Positions 39,390-49,278 of a stretch of DNA of 64,000 nucleotides are shown one piece after another. The DNA comes from CAZLYK01 sp964563495 (GTDB lineage Bacteria > Acidobacteriota > Blastocatellia > RBC074). The position numbers were made by a program, and so were the translations under genes. Position 1 is the first letter of the stretch, and each line of letters begins with the position of its first letter. Location: contig CAZLYK010000003.1 in the NCBI GenBank assembly GCA_964563495.1, positions 17,103-81,102 on the forward strand. Reading direction: 5' to 3'. The notes under the pieces are model-generated. The model made no database searches. It was not told where the DNA came from and worked only from the letters and a program-made list of their open reading frames with translations.

Positions 39390-40895
39390 ATGCTTAGCGA
39401 ATACCGCCAACGTCTCGGCGAATTTCAGACCGCCGTCAATCGGGATGCCTATTTGGCCGGCTCGGGCCGTCGGGAGAAGAGAGCGTTTGGCCGTGTCTTG
39501 GGCGAATACAGCGATCTTTTTCGACTCTCGGTCGTGGCCGAATTGCGCACCGGGCTGGCGGAAACCTCCGAAGTTTTTCAGACCGAAAAGGCAGGTATTC
39601 GTCGACTGATCGCTTTTGCTCTGGAGGGGAATTTAGCCGCTCGCCTGCACGAGGTTTCGCTGGAGATCGAAAGTCATCAAGCGATCGCGCTGATCGAATG
39701 GGAAGGTCGGAAGATTACGGCGGCGGAGGCGGCCGAGCTGCTCTCGGTTGAGCCGGAATTGAAGCGTCGCCGGGAGCTTGAGGCGCGTCGCGCAGAGGCG
39801 ATCAGGGGAGCCGATGACCTGCGCGCAGCTAGATTTGACAGGCTCCACATTGCCGCGGTCGATCTGGGTTATCGGAATTACCTGGACATGCTCGTGACTG
39901 AGCGAGGGATCGATGCCGAGAAGATGGTTTCGTCCGCCAATCGTTTTCTCGCATCGACTGAGAACCGGTTTGTCGTCGCGCTTTCGCCGTTGCTCACTCG
40001 CCAGGCGCAGATCTCTCTCGATGAAGCGAACCAAACCGACCTCGATTATTTACGAGCTTTTTCCGGATATGACCACTACTTTTCGCCTGAGCGGATGCTT
40101 GAGGTCTACCGCGAGCTCTTCTCAGGACTCGGTTTCAAGACCGAGGTGCAGACAAACCTGACGATTGAACCTGGTTCTGGATCTCGAAAAGTCGGCGGGG
40201 CAGCCTGTTATCCGGTGGTCATCCCGGAAGAGATCAGGCTGGTCGTCAATCTGACCGGCGGGCAGGCCAACTATCGCCGGCTCTGTCGAGTAGCCGGAAC
40301 CGCCCAAAATTTTGCCTGGACCTCGCGCCATTTGCATCCCGAATTCCGATTTCCCATTGCCTGGAGCGACTCGGCCGCCAGGATATCCTGGGGACTGCTG
40401 CTGGAGAGCCTGTTTCTGGATCGGAGCTGGCTGCTCGGGACGCTGGGTTTGAGAGAGAGTGAGGAGTTCCGTCGAACGCTGGCGATCCTGCGGTTGACGC
40501 AGGTACGCCGGCTTGCCGCGAGGCTCAATTACGAGGTGGAATATCACTCCGGCGCGCTGGTGGGCAGAGCAGGGGAGCGTTATGTCAAGCTCTTAAATGA
40601 GGCTTTACACGTCACGGTTGAACAGACGGAGTACCTGAGCGGGCTCTCTGATTCATTATCCGCCGGTGATTATTTTCGCGCCTACGCCTTCGAGTCACAG
40701 CTGCGTGAATACCTCATGACCAAATTCGGCTCTCGCTGGTGGGTCTCGCGTAAGGCCGGCGAGATGTTGATCGATCTCTGGAATACGGGACAGAGATACA
40801 CTGTCGAAGAAATGGCCGATCTGATCGGTCTCGGAGGACTCGATTATGACTGGCTGGCGCGTGGTCTGGTCAGCCATCCGTTGGTTGAATCATGA
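39390..40895 (+). CDS. M3-fold (oligoendopeptidase-like) protein lacking the zinc motif
   Basis: 501 aa, largely helical. Parts resemble M3-type metallopeptidases, especially the segment GSGSRKVGGAACYPVVIPEE, then VNLTGGQANYRRLCRVAGT. In active relatives this segment ends in an HExxH zinc site after a Tyr-x-x-Leu; here the five residues 300-304 read RVAGT, so both zinc His and the catalytic Glu are absent. The third-ligand region also lacks an obvious Glu. It would be a pseudo-peptidase, possibly a binding or regulatory protein. Start chosen at ATG 39390; a TTG at 39378 is the alternative. It overlaps aroB by 4 bp. Confidence 0.7.
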   Translation: MLSEYRQRLGEFQTAVNRDAYLAGSGRREKRAFGRVLGEYSDLFRLSVVAELRTGLAETSEVFQTEKAGIRRLIAFALEGNLAARLHEVSLEIESHQAIALIEWEGRKITAAEAAELLSVEPELKRRRELEARRAEAIRGADDLRAARFDRLHIAAVDLGYRNYLDMLVTERGIDAEKMVSSANRFLASTENRFVVALSPLLTRQAQISLDEANQTDLDYLRAFSGYDHYFSPERMLEVYRELFSGLGFKTEVQTNLTIEPGSGSRKVGGAACYPVVIPEEIRLVVNLTGGQANYRRLCRVAGTAQNFAWTSRHLHPEFRFPIAWSDSAARISWGLLLESLFLDRSWLLGTLGLRESEEFRRTLAILRLTQVRRLAARLNYEVEYHSGALVGRAGERYVKLLNEALHVTVEQTEYLSGLSDSLSAGDYFRAYAFESQLREYLMTKFGSRWWVSRKAGEMLIDLWNTGQRYTVEEMADLIGLGGLDYDWLARGLVSHPLVES

Positions 40896-42010
40896 GCCCA
40901 ATAAACGACAAATCGTTGCGGACAGTTCGGGTTGAACTGGGAGAGCGCAGCTATCGGATTGCAATTGGAGACGGATTGCTGTCTGCCGCCGGCGAGATCG
41001 CCCGCGACGCACTCGGTCCGAAAGCCAGGCGCGTGGCGATCATCACCAATTCCCTGGTCGCTCGGCATTTCGGCAAGAGAGTCGAGAGGAGTCTACGCCA
41101 GGCCGGATTGGCGACGCTGACGCACCTGATCGGCGACGGTGAGCGGGCAAAATCGCTGCGCACCGCAGAGCGTGCCTGGGCATTCCTGATTGCCAACCGG
41201 CTTGAACGCGCCGATGGAATTGTCGCGCTTGGCGGCGGAGTGGTTGGGGATCTGGCGGGTTTTGTCGCTGCGACATTTCTGCGCGGCGTGAATTACGTCC
41301 AGATACCGACGACGCTGCTCGCGCAGATCGACAGCTCGGTCGGGGGCAAGACGGCGGTCAATCATCCTCTCGGCAAGAATTTGATCGGCGCTTTTCATCA
41401 ACCTCGGGGGGTCATCATCGACCCCGCCGTCTTGAGGACTCTGCCGGTGCGAGAGCTGCGCGCCGGCCTCTATGAGGCAGTCAAATACGGGATCATTCGC
41501 GACCGGGCGCTGGCCGCTTTTATCCAAAACAATCTGGTCAGGATCGAGGCGCTCGATTCAGAATCCCTCAGTCATCTGATCGCTCGCTGTTGCCGGATCA
41601 AAGCCGAGGTCGTCGCCGCGGATGAACGCGAATCCGGTCTGAGACGGATACTGAACTTCGGCCATACGGTCGGCCACGCGCTCGAAGCGGTAACCTCATA
41701 CCGCCGGTTGAAGCACGGAGAAGCGGTCGGCTATGGGATCAAGTGCGCTTCGGCAATTGCAGAAAAAGTTGGTATAATCTCCGGCGCTGATGCCCACGCG
41801 ATAAAACAAAGCGTTGAGGCTTTGGGCAAACTCCCCCGGATCGGCGATCTGAAACCCCAAGACGTCATCGCCGCGATGGCGCATGACAAGAAGATTGCCC
41901 AAGGAAAACTCCCCCTTATTTTACCTACTCGAATCGGCGAGGTGGTTGTGCGTCACGATATCGCGCCGGCTGTGATCCGGGCAGCGGTCCGCGAATTGCT
42001 TTTTGATTGA
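40892..42010 (+). CDS. aroB: 3-dehydroquinate synthase
   Basis: Second step of the shikimate pathway: DAHP to 3-dehydroquinate. 372 aa. NAD-binding ALGGGVVGDLAGFVA, PTTLLAQIDSSVGGKTAVNH, zinc ligands in LYEAVKYG, NFGHTVGHALE and KHGEAVGYG. Translationally coupled (ATGA) to the pseudo-peptidase gene upstream. Confidence 0.96.
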   Translation: MSPINDKSLRTVRVELGERSYRIAIGDGLLSAAGEIARDALGPKARRVAIITNSLVARHFGKRVERSLRQAGLATLTHLIGDGERAKSLRTAERAWAFLIANRLERADGIVALGGGVVGDLAGFVAATFLRGVNYVQIPTTLLAQIDSSVGGKTAVNHPLGKNLIGAFHQPRGVIIDPAVLRTLPVRELRAGLYEAVKYGIIRDRALAAFIQNNLVRIEALDSESLSHLIARCCRIKAEVVAADERESGLRRILNFGHTVGHALEAVTSYRRLKHGEAVGYGIKCASAIAEKVGIISGADAHAIKQSVEALGKLPRIGDLKPQDVIAAMAHDKKIAQGKLPLILPTRIGEVVVRHDIAPAVIRAAVRELLFD

Positions 42011-42014
42011 GAAG

Positions 42015-42113
42015 AAAATAGACAGGATTAACAGGATTTTCACAGGATTAAACAAGATCAAAGACAAACCAAAGAAGCATCCTGTGAAAATCCTGTTAAT
42101 CCTGTCTATTTTC
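42015..42113. repeat. Dispersed palindromic repeat, copy 8
   Basis: AAAATAGACAGGATTAACAG, continuing GATTTTCACAGGATTAAAC, is matched by CATCCTGTGAAAATCCTGTT and AATCCTGTCTATTTT. Nearly perfect arms of about 32 bp with a 35-nt spacer. The aroB stop lies 5 bp before it. Confidence 0.9.
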
Positions 42114-42133
42114 TCCTTTCCCGAGGAGAAGTT

Positions 42134-42520
42134 ATGCCTGTCTCAAACCAATCTTTTCAACATCTGTCCTCTGAACGAGGCGTCAGCAGATTTCCATTTC
42201 TCCTGTTGCTGGCTTTGACCTGCGCCATCATCTATCTCATGGCAGTCTCCATTCCCGTCTATCTCGGCACCCGGCAGATGGAAGAGGCGTCGGCCGAGAT
42301 CGTTCATCGCGGCGCATTGCAGAATTTGAGCGAGGCGGATGTCAGCGCGCAGTTGCACGAGAAGGCGCGTGAGTTCGGTTTGCCCGAAAACCGGCGAGTC
42401 GAACTGCGGCGCGACGGCAAAAAGCTGACCGCCCGAATCAGTTATACCCAGGCGGTCAGGTTCCCCTTTTATACTTACCAATGGCCGGTTGAGATACGAG
42501 TCCAGGATCTAGGGTTCTGA
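42134..42520 (+). CDS. Single-pass membrane protein, DUF4845-like
   Basis: 128 aa with one transmembrane helix (about 20-45) and a small C-terminal periplasmic domain (ARISYTQAVRFPFYTYQWPVEIR). The layout resembles DUF4845-type proteins, but the similarity is only by eye. The ATG at 42134 follows GAGGAGAAGTT. Confidence 0.65.
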   Translation: MPVSNQSFQHLSSERGVSRFPFLLLLALTCAIIYLMAVSIPVYLGTRQMEEASAEIVHRGALQNLSEADVSAQLHEKAREFGLPENRRVELRRDGKKLTARISYTQAVRFPFYTYQWPVEIRVQDLGF

Positions 42521-42699
42521 CCCGCTCCAGATTCCAAGCGGCTTTGACTTGCCATGACCCTGAGATTTGTTTAAACTATTCAGGTAATTGAAACCCCAGC
42601 TCAAGATCCCAATGCAACTCCTTGGAATAATATCCCTGTCTGAGGTTGTTCATTTCATGTACCTTTATCAATCAATCAACCAGCAAGGAGGATTAAGTC
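42521..42699. other. Intergenic region without a gene
   Basis: 179 bp. The only clear element is the ribosome-binding site AAGGAGGATTAAGTC at the 3' end for the LysM gene. No sigma54-type promoter is present. Confidence 0.6.
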
Positions 42700-43074
42700 A
42701 TGGCTAGTTTTGATGAACTCAAGGCGAAGTATAATGCCGTTTTGGAGAAGGGCCACGATATTGGTCTGAACGTTCAGAATATCAACATGGAGGGGGATAA
42801 GCTTCTCATCCGCGGCGTGGTTCCGTCGGATTACGCGAAGAATGCGCTTTGGGACGCCGTCAAAAAGATTGACGCCAACGTCTCGGACGCAGTGATCGAT
42901 GTCAACGTTCAGTCGGGGTTGACTTATAAGGTCGTCTCGGGGGACACGCTCTCGAAGATCGCCAAGCGTTTCTATGGGAATGCCGGCGATTACCAAAAGA
43001 TCTTCAACGCCAACCGCGATCAGCTCAGTGATCCCGATAAGATCAACGTCGGCCAGGAATTGAAGCTACCCTAA
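42700..43074 (+). CDS. BON and LysM domain protein (YgaU/Kbp-like)
   Basis: 124 aa. Residues about 20-70 form a BON-like domain (NMEGDKLLIRGVV, then DAVKKIDANVSDAVIDVNV), and residues 74-124 a LysM domain (TYKVVSGDTLSKIAKRFYG to INVGQELKLP). Same length and order as E. coli Kbp/YgaU, a cytoplasmic potassium-binding protein; no signal peptide is visible here either. A strong ribosome-binding site and a strong terminator suggest a monocistronic, well-expressed gene. Confidence 0.88.
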   Translation: MASFDELKAKYNAVLEKGHDIGLNVQNINMEGDKLLIRGVVPSDYAKNALWDAVKKIDANVSDAVIDVNVQSGLTYKVVSGDTLSKIAKRFYGNAGDYQKIFNANRDQLSDPDKINVGQELKLP

Positions 43075-43094
43075 TCAAATCATCGGACAGAATT

Positions 43095-43157
43095 GGACAG
43101 GGAGTAAAAAAAGACGGAGCAAGATTTTCTTGCTCCGTCTTTTTTTACTCCCTGTCC
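43095..43157. terminator. Perfect 30-bp inverted repeat, bidirectional terminator
   Basis: GGACAGGGAGTAAAAAAAGA (from 43095) followed by CGGAGCAAGA pairs without mismatch with the second half ending at 43157; loop is TTT. The central AAGACGGAGCAAGA / TCTTGCTCCGTCTT stem with T7 is a classical terminator in both directions, serving the rightward LysM gene and the leftward DHS-like gene. Perfect 30-bp symmetry is longer than termination needs. Confidence 0.9.
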
Positions 43158-43165
43158 ATTCATGG

Positions 43166-44215
<1,050 letters not shown>

Positions 44216-44291
44216 TGTTTTTTAGTTTTCTGACTGTCGCTTGTCGATGGCCGGCCTGAAACAGATGTTCGACCTCTAACCGTTGACCCCG

Positions 44292-46199
<1,908 letters not shown>

Positions 46200-46450
46200 T
46201 TCTGACCGTTGGTTGACCTCCATCAAATCGAATTTAGTGATGAGAAAATAGCCGCTCGCAATAGATCTTGAGGTTCTCTCAAGGCACACTGCCGCTCACA
46301 TCAGTCGGCCACAGGAGCCCTTGTCCAGAGCAATCTTGATGCGATTTCGGAAGTTATCTAAAGAGAGGCGGACTGTAACAGATTGGCTGGGTGCTGTCAA
46401 AAACTATTTTCCGGACCCTCCGGCTCGCTGTTATTCGACTGAAATCGAAT

Positions 46451-46547
46451 GGGTTACAGCGGTTTTTCAGTTTCGTGCGTCTGACAGGACGCACGAAACT
46501 GAAAAACCGCTGTAACCCTGCAAACGTCCCGTTAATTCTGTCTATTG
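46451..46547. repeat. Dispersed repeat with large inner palindrome, copy 9
   Basis: GGGTTACAGCGGTTTTTCAG then TTTCGTGCGTC (31 bp, from 46451) pairs perfectly with its complement ending 46518; loop TGACAG. It is followed by ATTCTGTCTATT, the right outer arm, which supplies the stop codon of the leftward Cys-rich gene. The left outer arm is missing. The flanking 46290-46450 shows no gene. Confidence 0.85.
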
Positions 46548-47194
46548 TCTGCTTCGATAATTTCCAATCTGCGCCACTGCCTGCGCAGTTGCAGAACTTC
46601 GTCCGCCAGTTCGCTCAACTGAGCTTTGATCTTTGTCCCGTCTTCCAGCCCGACAAGGTGGGGGTAACGACGTGGGAGGGCCAGTTGGCGAACCGGCTCG
46701 CGAGCCGTCGCCGGAACACGGGTGATCATTTGATAAATTCGAAATTCCGCCGGTCCCAGATCTCGCTTGACCCATCTGAGGATCCTGCCTATTTCGGGGT
46801 CGCATTCGGAGACGGCATTGAGTAAAGCGCTGCAGATGAAGGCAGCGCAGAAGACCGTCTTGCCGAATTTGTTGTTTGGATCGCAACCCTGCGAGCCGAT
46901 CACGCGGCAGGTTGGTGGACAGCAGCCCGTACCCTGTTCGTGGCAGCGGCGGCAGATCTCGAGAACGCCGCTTGCGGCAAAGAACCGGTCGAGTTCTGCG
47001 ATCAGTTCATGGCGGGTGATCTCCCCGGGCGTTTCGGCTCTCTGGTATCGCTCATCTCTGGCGCAGCGCGGACAGAGCACAAAATCGCTCTCCTCGTGCG
47101 GTTCACCGCGGGGCGCAAGAGTGTAAAGCCGATACCGGCGGGCGTTTGCCGCACCGCAGGATTGGCAGGTTCCATCCTGTTTGAGTAAGACCAT
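46532..47194 (-). CDS. Cys-rich protein of unknown function
   Basis: 220 aa with fourteen cysteines. CQSCG and LCPRC near the N terminus look like a zinc ribbon; a second cluster, CRRCHEQGTGCCPPTC and SQGC (about 81-104), could hold a further zinc or Fe-S site. The C-terminal half is helical with a Gln/Arg-rich coiled coil. I recognise no family. The last residues (ADNRQN-stop) derive from the repeat arm at 46536-46547. Confidence 0.65.
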   Translation of the reverse strand: MVLLKQDGTCQSCGAANARRYRLYTLAPRGEPHEESDFVLCPRCARDERYQRAETPGEITRHELIAELDRFFAASGVLEICRRCHEQGTGCCPPTCRVIGSQGCDPNNKFGKTVFCAAFICSALLNAVSECDPEIGRILRWVKRDLGPAEFRIYQMITRVPATAREPVRQLALPRRYPHLVGLEDGTKIKAQLSELADEVLQLRRQWRRLEIIEADNRQN

Positions 47195-47231
47195 TCTTTA
47201 TTTTCACTGGAATCAGCGGATCAAAGAAGAG

Positions 47232-47293
47232 AAAAGACAGGATTAACCGGATTTCGACAGGATTAAACAGGATCGCTGTCATCCTCTCTATTT
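47232..47293. repeat. Dispersed palindromic repeat, copy 10
   Basis: AAAAGACAGGATTAACCGGA then TTTCGACAGGATTAAACAGG; right arm reduced to ATCCTCTCTATTTC. Lies between the Cys-rich and GMC oxidoreductase genes. Confidence 0.75.
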
Positions 47294-47346
47294 CTCTTTC
47301 TTCTCGAATTTTTTCGGTCAGATGATGACCTTCGTCCAAGCCGGCC

Positions 47347-49053
47347 CTAAAGATTGCCCCGCTTCAATTCATCAGCCAGGTAATCGCAGGCGCGCGCCGT
47401 GATCGCCATCATGGTCAATGTCGGATTCTGACAACCCTGTGAGACGAAGCACGACCCGTCGGTGACAAAGACGTTCTTGGCATCCCAGAGCTGGTTCCAC
47501 TTGTTGAGGACGGAAGTCCCGGCGTCGACGCCCATGCGAGCGGTCCCGACCTCGTGAATGCAGAAGCCGGGAGGCGCCGGAGAATTGCTCGCGAATTGAG
47601 TTTCAAAACCGGCGGCGTCGGCCATCTCGCGAATTGATTCAAGGGCGTCCACGGCCATGGCGCGCTCGTTGTCGCTGTGCGTACATGCTATGTGTAGCAC
47701 GGGGATGCCCCAGGCGTCGACTTTGTTCGGATCGATCGTGGCCCGGTTCTCTCTGCGAGGCAACATCTCGCACCAGGCGCCGAGCCAGAAGTTCACCTCG
47801 TTCGGGTTTTCGCGGACAAACTTCTTGAATTCGGCACCAAAGCCGGGACGCTGTTTGGCGTGGTCATAGGTGTAACCCAGCCCGGCGCGGCCCTGCATCC
47901 CGTAACCGCGAATGAAGTTCGGATGCCTGGCTTTTAGATTGCGGAAGCGCGGGATATAGACCCCGTTGGCGCGACCGTCGGAGTAATCGTATTCCATCCC
48001 TTTGAGCGTCGGCACGACGCCGCCCGCGCTGATCTGAAACATGTGGTCCATGAGGTAGCGACCGACCAGATCCGAAGAGTTGCCGAAGCCATTGGGATGC
48101 CGGCTCGACTTCGAATTCAAGAGAATCCGCGTCGATTCGAGCGTCGAGGCGCAGAGCACGATGACCCTGCCGTATTCTTCATCATCCTTTTTGGTCAGCT
48201 GATCGACTACGCGAACGCCTTTCGCCTTGCCGGTTTTGTCATCGATCAGGATTTCACGGACGACGGCGTTTGGGCGCAGGGCCAGGCGCCCGGTCTTCGC
48301 CGCTGCGGGCAGTGTCGAGCCGACGCTGCTGAAATAGGAATGGGTATCGCAGCCGCGGTCGCAATGGCCGCAATAATGGCACTGCGCTCGACCCTGGTGC
48401 GGTCTGGTCAGAATCGCGGCGCGGCCGATGATCACTTTGCGATCGTCCCACCGCTTCTCGACCGCGTGCTTGAGCAGCTGTTCACCGCAAGTCATGGCCA
48501 TCGGCGGCAGAAATTTGCTGTCGGGCAATTGAGGAAGGTTCTCGGATGATCCGCTGATCCCGACAAAATCCTCGACCTGCTCGTAATAGGGCTCCAGGTC
48601 TTTGAGACTGATCGGCCAATCCACGCCATAGCCGTCGCGACTCGCGGCTTTGAAATCGAAATCCGAAAGGCGGTACGACTGGCGTCCCCAGGTCAGCGAG
48701 CGACCTCCGACCTGGCGCCCGCGTATCCACCAGAAAGGTTTGTCCTCCGGCGTGGAGTAGGGATTATCCAGATCGTCGACAAAGAAATGGGCGCTGTATT
48801 CGTTGCCGGCGTAGCACCTGCTCTGAATCGGCTGGCGCGGCGCGTAGACCGACCCTGGCGCCAGGCCGCGGTATTTGAGCTGATAGGGCTCAGTCAGCAT
48901 GCGATAGTCTTTTTTCGGATCGACATGCCTGCCCGCTTCGAGGACAAGTACTTTGAGCCCCTTCTCCGTCAGCACTTTGGCGGCCCAACCGCCAGTCGCT
49001 CCAGAACCGACGACGATTGCATCGTAGACCTTTCGCTTGGCTCTTTGCATCAA
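47347..49053 (-). CDS. GMC-family FAD-dependent oxidoreductase
   Basis: 568 aa. FAD-binding IVVGSGATGGWAAKVL, LEAGRHVDP and GRQVGGRSLTWGRQ; the C-terminal catalytic half has CIHEVGTARMG and FVTDGSCFVSQGCQNPTLT with the GMC His-Asn region. A Cys cluster (CHYCGHCDRGC, about 233-243) suggests an extra metal or Fe-S-like site. Relatives oxidise sugars or alcohols, often with a gluconate-dehydrogenase subunit 3 partner, which is not present here. No Tat or Sec signal is visible. Confidence 0.88.
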   Translation of the reverse strand: MMQRAKRKVYDAIVVGSGATGGWAAKVLTEKGLKVLVLEAGRHVDPKKDYRMLTEPYQLKYRGLAPGSVYAPRQPIQSRCYAGNEYSAHFFVDDLDNPYSTPEDKPFWWIRGRQVGGRSLTWGRQSYRLSDFDFKAASRDGYGVDWPISLKDLEPYYEQVEDFVGISGSSENLPQLPDSKFLPPMAMTCGEQLLKHAVEKRWDDRKVIIGRAAILTRPHQGRAQCHYCGHCDRGCDTHSYFSSVGSTLPAAAKTGRLALRPNAVVREILIDDKTGKAKGVRVVDQLTKKDDEEYGRVIVLCASTLESTRILLNSKSSRHPNGFGNSSDLVGRYLMDHMFQISAGGVVPTLKGMEYDYSDGRANGVYIPRFRNLKARHPNFIRGYGMQGRAGLGYTYDHAKQRPGFGAEFKKFVRENPNEVNFWLGAWCEMLPRRENRATIDPNKVDAWGIPVLHIACTHSDNERAMAVDALESIREMADAAGFETQFASNSPAPPGFCIHEVGTARMGVDAGTSVLNKWNQLWDAKNVFVTDGSCFVSQGCQNPTLTMMAITARACDYLADELKRGNL

Positions 49054-49135
49054 TGGATTCTCCTGTTTATGGTGCGCTCGAACGACAATCTAACCCAGGA
49101 AGCACAGCGACAGCAATCTTGACCTGAACCGGAGG

Positions 49136-49227
49136 AAAATAGACAAGATTATAGCAAGTTTCACGTTTGTGCGACCACGTCCTCGCGGTCGCACAAACGT
49201 GAAACTTGCTATAATCCTGTCTATTTT
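49136..49227. repeat. Dispersed repeat with inner palindrome B, copy 11
   Basis: Outer arms AAAATAGACAAG and CCTGTCTATTTT enclose a perfect 29-bp palindrome (ATTATAGCAAGTTTCACGTT then TGTGCGACC) with loop ACGTCCTCGC. The same inner palindrome recurs at 58514 with one loop base changed. Confidence 0.9.
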
Positions 49228-49278
49228 CTTCTCTTTTGCTCGAATGCGATATAATCAGGTTGTGATTCAAGTGGTACG

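Noticed and set aside
46391..46825. 144-codon plus-strand frame across the palindrome at 46451
   Set aside because: It reads both arms of the palindrome and is antisense to the Cys-rich gene, which has a consistent CxxC pattern.
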